Shown: piece after piece, positions 8,020 through 15,753 of the stretch
Layout of the letters: each line of letters opens with the position of its first letter
How positions within the stretch are numbered: the stretch's first letter is position 1
NCBI RefSeq assembly: GCF_000740775.1
Contig: NZ_JFGS01000028.1
Location: 1-54,956 of the forward strand
Reading direction: 5' to 3'
Source: Haematobacter missouriensis
GTDB lineage: Bacteria > Pseudomonadota > Alphaproteobacteria > Rhodobacterales > Rhodobacteraceae
DNA length: 54,956 nucleotides
Notes under the pieces: generated by a model
Databases searched by the model: none
What the model was told of the DNA's origin: nothing
The model's input: only the letters and a program-made list of their open reading frames with translations
Made by a program: the position numbers and the translations under genes

Positions 8020-9105
8020 TCAGGCAGGCGGCGTCCGGTAGTGGAATTCGGGGGGTGGGGCTGCGGTCTCTTCAGCGATCAGGGCATCCAGCATCCCACG
8101 GTGCGGCGATCTGCGGCAGACCGGGTCCGTCGCGGCGGGATCTCCCAGCAGGGCCATGGCCTGACACCGGCATCCCCCGAAGTCGATGTCGCGGCGCTCG
8201 CAACTCTGGCAGGGTTCCGGCAACCAACCGGTGCCGCGAAAGGCGCTGAAGGCAGGGCCGTGCGTCCAGATGTCCGCAAGCGCCGTTTCCCGCAGGTTCT
8301 GAAAAACCAGCCCGGGTATGGTTTCCGCCGCATGGCAGGGAAGCACCTTGCCGTCAGGGGCGATGTTGAGACCCGTGGAGCCCCAGCCGCTCATGCAGGC
8401 CTTGGGAAAGTCGGAGAAATAGTCGGGCGGCACGAAGTCGATGGCCAGCCGGCCGGCATATTCCCTGCGCGCCTGGGCCACCGTGCGCTTTGCCTCCTCC
8501 ACCTGCGCCCGGGTGGGTTGCAGGCTGGCACGGTTCCTGAGCGCCCAGCCCTGGAACTGCACGCAGGCCACCTCGATCCGCCGGGCGCCGAGATCAGCGG
8601 CGAAGCTTATGGCCTCCGGCAGATCCGGGAGATTGTGCCGGTGCATCACCGCGTTGATCGTGAGGGGAAATCCGATGCGCGCGATCTCCGCCGCGATCTG
8701 CAGCTTGCGGGCAAAGCCGCCCCGATAGCCGCCTATCCGATCGGCGATATCGGCCCGCACACCCTGCAGCGAGAGCTGGACGTGATCCAGACCCGCCGCA
8801 TCCAGATCGGCCAGGCGGCGCGGAGAAAGTCCGATGCCGGAGGTGATGAGATTGGTGTAAAGCCCTGCCGCACGGGCTGCCGCCACGATCTCCACCAGAT
8901 CGGGGCGCGAGGCGGGCTCCCCGCCCGAGAGATGAAGTTGCAACACACCAAGCGCGGCCGCCTGACGGAACGCCTCCGCCCATTCTGCCGCCGTCAGCTC
9001 CGCATGGCGGGAGGTCAGTTCCAGCGGGTTGGAGCAATAGGGGCAGGAGAGCGGACAGCGATGCGTCAGCTCCGCGAGCATCGCGATGGGAGCCGCGGGC
9101 GTCAT
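8020..9105 (-). CDS. pqqE: PqqA peptide cyclase, radical SAM enzyme
   Basis: 361-residue radical SAM protein that forms the Glu-Tyr carbon-carbon crosslink in PqqA, the first step of pyrroloquinoline quinone synthesis. The cluster motif CPLSCPYC is at residues 17-24, with LSGGEPASRPDL after it. The C-terminal SPASM-type cysteines are visible (GKVLPCH, EPCQSCERRDIDFGGCRCQA). Its ATG overlaps the pqqD stop by 4 bp, indicating translational coupling. Length is normal for the family. Last gene of the pqqABCDE operon. Confidence 0.95.
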   Translation of the reverse strand: MTPAAPIAMLAELTHRCPLSCPYCSNPLELTSRHAELTAAEWAEAFRQAAALGVLQLHLSGGEPASRPDLVEIVAAARAAGLYTNLITSGIGLSPRRLADLDAAGLDHVQLSLQGVRADIADRIGGYRGGFARKLQIAAEIARIGFPLTINAVMHRHNLPDLPEAISFAADLGARRIEVACVQFQGWALRNRASLQPTRAQVEEAKRTVAQARREYAGRLAIDFVPPDYFSDFPKACMSGWGSTGLNIAPDGKVLPCHAAETIPGLVFQNLRETALADIWTHGPAFSAFRGTGWLPEPCQSCERRDIDFGGCRCQAMALLGDPAATDPVCRRSPHRGMLDALIAEETAAPPPEFHYRTPPA

Positions 9106-9374
9106 GCCGCTTCCACCAGCCGGCGCAGTACCAGATCGTTCAGGAACGCCAGCACATCCTCGACGATCTCCGCCTCCGGCGCCTCGAACCGCCGGGCAAG
9201 CTCTGCCGAGATCGCCGTCACGTCACGCGCGCCATCCACTTCCGTCAGGATCGCCTCGCCCGGGCCATCGAGGATCAGCGCGATCTCCGGCCCAAGCAGA
9301 ACGGTGGCGCCGCGCACCCGATCCTCATGCAGGCGGACACCGCGTGGCAGACGCGGGCGATCCCCCGGGCTCAT
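9102..9374 (-). CDS. pqqD: PqqD, PqqA-binding chaperone
   Basis: 90-residue peptide chaperone that presents PqqA to PqqE. The RiPP-recognition fold is recognisable from PRLPRGVRLHEDRVRG at the start and GPGEAILTEVDG in the middle, then a predicted helical end. It overlaps pqqC and pqqE by 4 bp on each side. It is a separate protein here, not fused to PqqC as in some methylotrophs. Confidence 0.93.
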   Translation of the reverse strand: MSPGDRPRLPRGVRLHEDRVRGATVLLGPEIALILDGPGEAILTEVDGARDVTAISAELARRFEAPEAEIVEDVLAFLNDLVLRRLVEAA

Positions 9375-10111
9375 GCGAGACCCTCCCCGGGTCGCCAGCC
9401 GCCCGGCGGGATCAGGCCCGGCGTCACATAGGCCGCGTGCAGCGCATCCAGCTGCGCCCAGAGCACTTCCGTCTTGAAGGTCAGCGCGGCGGCGGCCATG
9501 TCCTGCTGCTCCCGGGTCACCGCATGGTCGAGCACCCAGCCGAGACCAAAAGCCACGTCCTTCGGCGCTTCCTGCAGCCGGTGGCTGAAATAGGCGATCG
9601 TCTCCGGCGTGGCGAAATCGTAGTGTTTCAGCAGCCCCGCGATCCGCTGCTCATGAATGGCGGGCGCGAACAGTTCGGTCAGCGAGGAGGCCACGGCGGC
9701 AAGCAGCGGCTGATCCCGCACATAGCGGACATAGGCATCGACGGCAAAGCGGGTGGCGGGCAGCACGCCGCGGGTGGAGGCCACGTAGTCGGGATCGAGC
9801 CCGATCCCCCTCGCCAGCCGGAGCCAGCGCGAGATGCCGCCCTCCCGCTCCGCGGTGCCGTCATGATCCTCTATCCGCGACCGCCAGGCACGGCGGAGAG
9901 CGGGATCCTCCACACGGCTCATGAAGGCCGCATCCTTCATAGGGATGCGCGACTGGTAGTAATATCGGTTGATCACCCAGGCCCGGACCTGATCCAGCGT
10001 GCAGCCGCCGGAATGCAGCAACGCATGGAAGGGGTGCTTGTCATGGTAACGCTCCACACCGATCCGGCGGAGGCGCGCCTCGAAATCCGAGGGGGCTGGA
10101 ATATCCATCAT
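9371..10111 (-). CDS. pqqC: Pyrroloquinoline-quinone synthase
   Basis: 246-residue cofactor-free oxidase that carries out the last ring closure and eight-electron oxidation to PQQ. Typical blocks: LRRIGVERYHDKHPFHALLH near the N-terminus, WVINRYYYQSRIPMKDAAF, and SLTELFAPAIHEQRIAGLLKHY. Length is normal. The start at 10111 overlaps the end of pqqB by 4 bp. Confidence 0.95.
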   Translation of the reverse strand: MMDIPAPSDFEARLRRIGVERYHDKHPFHALLHSGGCTLDQVRAWVINRYYYQSRIPMKDAAFMSRVEDPALRRAWRSRIEDHDGTAEREGGISRWLRLARGIGLDPDYVASTRGVLPATRFAVDAYVRYVRDQPLLAAVASSLTELFAPAIHEQRIAGLLKHYDFATPETIAYFSHRLQEAPKDVAFGLGWVLDHAVTREQQDMAAAALTFKTEVLWAQLDALHAAYVTPGLIPPGGWRPGEGLA

Positions 10112-10992
10112 GTCGTGATCTCCATGCCGTCAAAGGCGAGGGACCAGCCTGCGGCCGCCACCTCCGCACGCTCGGCCGAGGCGGGCTGCAGGACGGGGTT
10201 CGTGTTGTTGATGTGGATATAGACACGGCGGCCGGCAAAATCCGCAAGCCGGGCAAGGCTGCCGTCAGGGCCGGACATCGGCACATGGCCCATGCGGGCG
10301 CCGGTTTTCGTGCCGGTTCCGGTCCGGCGCATCTCCTCATCCTGCCAGACGGTGCCATCGAACAGGAGCAGGTCGGCGCCATCCAACTGCCGGCGCAGAT
10401 CGTCCGTCACCCGGGCGCAGCCGGGAATGTAGAAGACGACGCTGTCATCATCCTCAAGGCGCAGCCCCACGGTCTGCTCGCCCATGGCGGCGGTGTCGGG
10501 CTCCTCCTCCTCAAGAAAGAGCGCCACCTTGCCCGGAACCGCGAAGGCCGTGACGGTCAGGCCCTCAACGGGTGAAAACGGCTCATCCAGCCGGATCGGC
10601 AGAAAGCGGACCACGCTGCGATCAAGCACCCGGAACACCGGCTCATCCAGGATCGCCAGCGTGGCCTTCGTGCCGTGGAGCGCGAAGGGCGTTCCTTCGC
10701 GCAGCGTGAGCAATCCGGCGATGTGGTCGATATCACCGTTGGTGAGGATGACCGCACCCATCGGCGTGCCCCGAAGCGACTGCGGGTGCAAGGCAGGCTC
10801 CGCCTGCATCTGCGCCCGGATGTCAGGGGAAGCGTTCAGCACCACCCATGTCAGGCCGTCTGCCGAAACGGCGACCGAGGATTGTGTCATGGAGGGGATG
10901 CGCCCGTCCCGCGCATCCGCGCAGTTCCGGCATCCGCAATTCCACTGGGGCAGCCCCCCACCGGCGGCTGCCCCGAGTATTCTCAACCGCAT
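10108..10992 (-). CDS. pqqB: PqqB, metallo-beta-lactamase-fold PQQ biosynthesis protein
   Basis: 294-residue protein needed for PQQ synthesis, proposed to hydroxylate the crosslinked tyrosine. The N-terminus MRLRILGAAAGGGLPQWNC and the metal-site region TNGDIDHIAGLLTLREG are standard for PqqB. It starts 11 bp after pqqA. Length is typical. Confidence 0.95.
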   Translation of the reverse strand: MRLRILGAAAGGGLPQWNCGCRNCADARDGRIPSMTQSSVAVSADGLTWVVLNASPDIRAQMQAEPALHPQSLRGTPMGAVILTNGDIDHIAGLLTLREGTPFALHGTKATLAILDEPVFRVLDRSVVRFLPIRLDEPFSPVEGLTVTAFAVPGKVALFLEEEEPDTAAMGEQTVGLRLEDDDSVVFYIPGCARVTDDLRRQLDGADLLLFDGTVWQDEEMRRTGTGTKTGARMGHVPMSGPDGSLARLADFAGRRVYIHINNTNPVLQPASAERAEVAAAGWSLAFDGMEITT

Positions 10993-11003
10993 GGTATGAA
11001 GCG

Positions 11004-11105
11004 TCAGACCAGTTCGCGGTCGTTGCGATCATCCTCTGCGGGACCGTACATGTTGATTTCCATGCCGCATTTGATCTCACGGAGCACAGGTTTCTTCCAC
11101 GCCAT
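11004..11105 (-). CDS. pqqA: PQQ precursor peptide
   Basis: 33-residue peptide beginning MAWKKPVLREIKCGMEINMY. Glu16 and Tyr20 in the EINMY motif are the residues crosslinked by PqqE to build PQQ. The ATG at 11105 is preceded by AGGGAGGAAGAC, a strong ribosome-binding site as expected for an abundantly made precursor. First gene of the operon; the residues after EINMY (GPAEDDRNDRELV) are a follower removed during maturation. Confidence 0.95.
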   Translation of the reverse strand: MAWKKPVLREIKCGMEINMYGPAEDDRNDRELV

Positions 11106-11337
11106 CAGTCTTCCTCCCTGACTATGGAAGGAGGAGGGTAGAGGCCCCTGCGGGGCAGGCAATACAACTTATGGGCAATTGACAGGCAGACGCGGATATG
11201 CGTGTCGCATAAAGTGGCAGATATTCCGTTGCCCGGAGGCTGCCTCAAGAGGCTGCTCTCTAGAAACTGCGGAAACCCGCGCCTCCGTTCCGAAGCGACA
11301 AAGGGGTCAAGTCGATCATGCGCGAGGCCGCGAAAAC
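11106..11337. promoter_or_regulatory. Region upstream of pqqA
   Basis: Expected to hold the pqq promoter, but no clear -35/-10 pair was identified. A GC-rich inverted sequence (GCCCCTGCGGGGC) lies near 11141-11153. No gene seen. Confidence 0.3.
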
Positions 11338-11608
11338 ACGGTCCTACGCGGCGGCGCCTCCATGCTGAACGTCGCCGAGTGGCTCTATCTCGAATGGGCA
11401 TCCCCCCCGACCTTTACCGGCCAGTTTCATGCATGCGGAATGGATCACATTACACGACAATCCCGACTTCCAGGGTTTCGTGGCCTTTCTACGTTCCGAA
11501 CTGGACCGGGTCGGACCGGAAGACCCTGACATCTGCCACGATTTCTTTTGGCGCGCCGTAGCGCTCGAGCTCAATTTCTTTGATGCGGCGTATCGGTCGG
11601 CCGGGTGA
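11338..11608 (+). pseudogene. TenA-like (thiaminase II family) C-terminal fragment, frameshifted
   Basis: Two adjacent frames together read as the C-terminal half of a TenA-family helical protein. The first frame gives MLNVAEWLYLEWASP (from 11362). After a run of seven C near 11402 the second frame gives FMHAEWITLHDNPDFQ, then FFWRAVALELNFFDAAY and a stop at 11606-11608. These are the conserved C-terminal helices of TenA. The N-terminal half is not found upstream. It is therefore a broken remnant. PqqC belongs to the same fold superfamily, but this fragment is not a second pqqC. Confidence 0.65.
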
Positions 11609-12179
11609 TGCTCCCCGGATGGCTCATCCTCCCGATCAGTGCCGATGACCGCCCTCCGGAGGCAGGGTTCCGCATTGACACGTCCGGTCTTGCATCGCCG
11701 TCTTCCACGGCATGGGATATCTCGCCTGAGCGGCTCTCACAGTGCCAGGCCTGCCGCAGGGCCGCACGACCTGACCGAGGGGCTGGGAGGGGCTGGCGAG
11801 CTGACCCGAAGGGCTGGCCGCTTTGCCCCCGATAATGCCGGTTAGCGGACAATGATACCCCGCAGGATGCCTGTGCTCTGGTAAGGAAAGCGACATCTGC
11901 CGCTCATCGCGCGGCTGGTGACGGAGATCAGCCATTCCCGCACTGGCATCGACCTCCCGCCGCGCGGATCGACGAGCGGTTCATCATCGGCGAGGCGGAC
12001 AGGCCAACCTTCTGGCAGAAAGCCGTAACACTCCCGTGCAGTTGAACCTTCGAGCGCCGGGAGGCGTTGCGGGAGCCGGGGCTCCCGGCTTAGGATTCCC
12101 TGCAAGGCCCCCTGCAATACCTCGGTCGGTCTCTCCAAAAAGGCCCGCCGGGAGACCCCATTCGCCCGGACGGAGCGTC
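11609..12179. other. Non-coding stretch before the first LamG/SGNH gene
   Basis: No gene with recognisable features on either strand. The last 60 bases should contain the leader of the gene starting at 12180. Probably degraded sequence continuous with the tenA fragment. Confidence 0.4.
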
Positions 12180-14657
12180 ATGACTTTTCCCTCCCTTTCC
12201 CGGCTGGTCCGGTTTCTTGCCGCTGCGGTTTTCGCTCTTGCCGCCGGCCTCTCTCCGCTGACGGCCGGAACGGTGGACCCGGCCTCACCGGGCGGCTCAC
12301 TCCGTTTGCCGGAGGGCAACAACGGTCCCGCCGTCACCCGCCCCGGCCTTGCCACTTGGAAGGGGGCGCTGGCGCAGCCGAGGGCAGGGCTGACCCTTGC
12401 GGCGGGAAGCGTGCCGCAGGCGAGCTTCGCAATCGTCCGGCTGCCCGTCGAGAAGCGCTTTCAGGGGGGGCGCTACGGAGCCGGAGTATTCGGCACCTCC
12501 GGCAAGGGAGCAGGCACCTGGCGGATGAGCTACGGCTATCCGGGAACATCGGCGATCTTCAACCCCGGCCGCTTCAGCTTTGCGCAGCGGGGAGATGCGG
12601 GCGACATCGCCGAGCCGCTTTCCGCCCCCTGGACGGAAGATGAGGCGCTGGTCGTGGCCTGGACATCCGGCAACGGGCAATGGCAGATCGACTGGTATTC
12701 GCTTGCCGACGGCAGCCGCCATGCCGGACAGCCCGTGGCCGCGGATGTCGGGGAAAGCGGCGCTGGCGGCCTGTTCAACATCGGCAGCACCGGCTCCTTC
12801 GCCGATTACACCGCGAACGGCGACAACGGATCGGGCCACAACCTGCGCCTTCCCTGGCCAGGAGAGATCGAGACCATCGGTTACGTGGCAGGCACCGCCC
12901 CTTCCCCCGCCGACTGGGCCGCCATCGCGAAGGGGGCTGCCGTCCGCGACGTGATCCCGGTGGCCGACCTGCGGTTCCTGCGCGCTTTCGACGGGACAGA
13001 GGCGAGCTTCGCCCCCCCCGCCTGGGCCACCGCCGACAGGACCGCCCCTGCCCGCCCGGTAGGAAGCCGCACCAAAGGCGTACCGCCCGCCACGCTGCTG
13101 CCCGGCACCACCTTCCGCCGCCAGTCGGCCATGGCCTATGCGCTCCTGCGGATGCCCTCGTCCGGTATGGTCTTCGGCCTGATGAAGGGAGAGACGGGCC
13201 GGTCCGTGCCCTTCCACGGCCTCTCCTCCGGCCCGGTGGAACTCAGGGTCTTCGAAGCGGAAACGGGGCGCATCGTGCAGGACTGGACGCGCATGAGCCA
13301 TTACGCAGAGGGCGCCTGGTCCGGCGCGCTCACCCTGCCGGAAAGCACGGACGGCTGGCTCTTCGCCGATGTGCGCCTCGCCTCCGACCCTGCCGTGGTG
13401 GGCCACTGGCGGAACGAATTCGGCGTCGGCTGGAAATTCCAGCTCGTGGGGCAGAGCAATGTCTCCACCGCGATGCGGGTTGGGCGGGTCGGCGTCGCCA
13501 TGACCGACCCGATGAGCGCAAGCTACGTGGACAACGTGATCCGGGGCAGGCGAGAGACGGAAGGCGCCGCCGCCCGCTACATGACCATGGCGCGCATCGG
13601 CATGGCGGAAAATAGCGACGGACAGATCATGTTCGTCAACCAGATCCGCAAGTACCGGCCGAAGACGCCCATCATGATCTATCAGGACGCTGTCCCCGGC
13701 ACGCCAATGCGCGGCTTCATGCGGCGGGACTACAAGAAGGCCTATGGTGGTGACCGGCACTACACCGACACGACAGATAAATACGCGGCCTATGGGGATG
13801 ACGTCTCCGTGCAGATCCTGCAATGGGGCCTGTCGGACAGCATCACGGAGCAATCGATCCGGGATCTGATGCAGGCCTGGATATACGGCACGGGGCCGGA
13901 GGCGGTCCGGGGCCTTTACTCGCCGCTGCGCGCCCTGCCGCAGACACAGTTCACCCTCGTCCCGATGGATCGGGGCGGCGTGGCCTCCGCCGCTCACCTT
14001 GCCCAGACCGAAAGCCGGCTCGACTACGTGGAACGCCAGATGGCCACCGATCCGCGACTGACGATATCACCGCCCGTGTCGGATTACCGGGTGGAGAACG
14101 ATCAGCTCGCCGGACATGCCTCCCCCGATCATCTGGAGGGCGGCGCGCGGTGGGCGGGGCGTGCGGCGATCGGTGCGGCGCGGGCGCTTGGCTGGGACCA
14201 TTCGAAAAACCCCTATTTCGCCCATGCCCGCCTGAGCGCCGACCGCCGGACCATCCTTGTCGATGCGGTGGCGGTGAACGGCGGAAGGATCTACTCCCCC
14301 GCCCCCGATGCGCTGCGTGGCTGGTTCGTGAAGGAGCCGCGAGACGACAACTGGATCGCCACCAGCAGCGGCCGCTTCACGGCCCGGCTCCGGGGCAATG
14401 TGGTGGAACTGACCCGCGCCGAAGGCGTCTGGCCGAACAACACCCAAATCTACCGCCGCCCCCCCGGCGAGAACCGCGCCAAGACCGACACCGCCATGGA
14501 GGACGCCGTCCATGCGGGGGCAATCTACGAGACCTACGATCTCGACGCCATGAACGGCCTGGTCGACGGGCATGCAGGCGGCACCGGCCTGCCGGTGCTG
14601 GGGGAAATGGCGCAGGGCCGCTGGCGGCTGTCCTTCAACGCGACGGTGCGGTGGTGA
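12180..14657 (+). CDS. Secreted LamG-like/SGNH-hydrolase family protein, copy 1
   Basis: 825 residues. A signal peptide is visible (MTFPSLSRLVRFLAAAVFAL, then LSPLTAG), so it is exported. Residues about 40-260 look like a concanavalin/LamG-type beta-sandwich (SLRLPEGNN, FAIVRLPVEKR, ALVVAWTSGNGQWQIDWYS). Residues about 310-390 form a beta domain (GPVELRVFEAETGRIVQDW). From about 415 there is an SGNH/GDSL-hydrolase-like part with FQLVGQSN (candidate nucleophile Ser426) and SPDHLEGG (candidate catalytic His651). Two paralogues lie at 43030 and 52316 with the same order. Activity is inferred: perhaps an esterase acting on the locally made polysaccharide. This is the most divergent copy (DHLEGG in place of the TFDHG block of the other two). 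Confidence 0.7.
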   Translation: MTFPSLSRLVRFLAAAVFALAAGLSPLTAGTVDPASPGGSLRLPEGNNGPAVTRPGLATWKGALAQPRAGLTLAAGSVPQASFAIVRLPVEKRFQGGRYGAGVFGTSGKGAGTWRMSYGYPGTSAIFNPGRFSFAQRGDAGDIAEPLSAPWTEDEALVVAWTSGNGQWQIDWYSLADGSRHAGQPVAADVGESGAGGLFNIGSTGSFADYTANGDNGSGHNLRLPWPGEIETIGYVAGTAPSPADWAAIAKGAAVRDVIPVADLRFLRAFDGTEASFAPPAWATADRTAPARPVGSRTKGVPPATLLPGTTFRRQSAMAYALLRMPSSGMVFGLMKGETGRSVPFHGLSSGPVELRVFEAETGRIVQDWTRMSHYAEGAWSGALTLPESTDGWLFADVRLASDPAVVGHWRNEFGVGWKFQLVGQSNVSTAMRVGRVGVAMTDPMSASYVDNVIRGRRETEGAAARYMTMARIGMAENSDGQIMFVNQIRKYRPKTPIMIYQDAVPGTPMRGFMRRDYKKAYGGDRHYTDTTDKYAAYGDDVSVQILQWGLSDSITEQSIRDLMQAWIYGTGPEAVRGLYSPLRALPQTQFTLVPMDRGGVASAAHLAQTESRLDYVERQMATDPRLTISPPVSDYRVENDQLAGHASPDHLEGGARWAGRAAIGAARALGWDHSKNPYFAHARLSADRRTILVDAVAVNGGRIYSPAPDALRGWFVKEPRDDNWIATSSGRFTARLRGNVVELTRAEGVWPNNTQIYRRPPGENRAKTDTAMEDAVHAGAIYETYDLDAMNGLVDGHAGGTGLPVLGEMAQGRWRLSFNATVRW

Positions 14658-14778
14658 TGCCGCTTGGGAAAACCCATGCGGAAATCGCCTGTTACGCCGC
14701 GGCAAAGAGCCTGCAATTTTTAGTTGCACAATGTGATACCGTAAATCCAAATAGGCGAATTAATTCCGGTTTTTCATC

Positions 14779-15738
14779 ATGCGCAAGATTGCAGCAGCGG
14801 CCTCCGTATTTGTCGCCCTACTGGCCGGGGCCTACCTCATAATCGAGGCTTCTCCCGCCGCGCGGCTCCCTTGGGATGACGTGTCGAAAGCACGGTGGCC
14901 GGAGGCGTTTCGGGCCGTGGAAATCCCCGCGCGGGATGGCGGTATCCAGAAAGGCTACTTCCGCAGAGCGGAAGGTCCGGCCCCCCTGATCGTCAGCCTC
15001 CATACCTGGTCCGGCGACTGGACCCAGCGGGATGCTCTGGCCCAAAAGGCGCTCGACCGGGGCTGGAATTACCTGCACCCCGATATCCGCGGGCCGAACA
15101 CCCGGCCGGAGGCCTGCCTGTCCGATCTGGTCCTCGATGATATCGACCGGGCGATTGCGTATGGCCGGGAGGCGGCAGAGGTCACCCATATTTACGTGGT
15201 CGGCGCCTCGGGGGGCGGGTATGCGGCGCTCGGCGCGTGGCTCCACTCGACCCAACCGATCGACAAGGTTTTTGCCTGGGTGCCGATCACCGATCTGGAG
15301 GCATGGTATTATCAATCCCGCGCCCGCAACACTCAGTATGCCGCCAATATTCTGGCCTGTACCGGGTCGGATCAGACACTCGACGCGGAAGCCGCCCGCG
15401 CCCGCTCACCGCTTTACATGACAGCCCGCCCGCCGGAGGGGCGTGCTCTCGCGCTCTATGCCGGGGTCCGCGACGGGTATGACGGGGCGGTACCGATCTC
15501 CCACAGCCTCGATTTCTTCAACATGATCGCGGAGGAGCAGGGCGGGGAGCCGATCTCGCCCCGAGTGACGGGGAGCCTTCTGAGCCTTGCCCACCAGCCG
15601 CTTGATGCGAAACTCGATGACCGTGAGGTACTCTTTCACGCAAAGGCGCCGAATGTCGCGCTGACGATCTTTGGCGGAACGCATGAAATGCTCGTGAACG
15701 CGCAGGTTTCCGAGATCGAGGCGATAATGTCGAAATAG
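14779..15738 (+). CDS. Secreted alpha/beta hydrolase (prolyl-oligopeptidase-like fold)
   Basis: 319 residues with an N-terminal export signal or anchor (MRKIAAAASVFVALLAGAYL). The nucleophile elbow is VVGASGGGYAA (Ser144), a possible acid is in GVRDGYDG, and the histidine is in FGGTHEM (His302). The central part resembles secreted serine esterases/peptidases (SLHTWSGDW, HPDIRGPNTRPEA). The position 121 bp downstream of the LamG/SGNH gene, on the same strand, suggests a joint role in polymer processing. The substrate cannot be told. It ends 15 bp before the convergent acyltransferase gene. Confidence 0.75.
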   Translation: MRKIAAAASVFVALLAGAYLIIEASPAARLPWDDVSKARWPEAFRAVEIPARDGGIQKGYFRRAEGPAPLIVSLHTWSGDWTQRDALAQKALDRGWNYLHPDIRGPNTRPEACLSDLVLDDIDRAIAYGREAAEVTHIYVVGASGGGYAALGAWLHSTQPIDKVFAWVPITDLEAWYYQSRARNTQYAANILACTGSDQTLDAEAARARSPLYMTARPPEGRALALYAGVRDGYDGAVPISHSLDFFNMIAEEQGGEPISPRVTGSLLSLAHQPLDAKLDDREVLFHAKAPNVALTIFGGTHEMLVNAQVSEIEAIMSK

Positions 15739-15753
15739 ACGCGGCTCCCGGTT

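Noticed and set aside
7417-9477. 686-residue open frame antisense to pqqE and pqqD
   Set aside because: Covers the intergenic gap plus the antisense of genuine pqq genes, with no recognisable domain.
12297-13997. 566-residue open frame antisense to LamG/SGNH copy 1
   Set aside because: Shadow of a conserved gene that has two paralogues in the sense direction.
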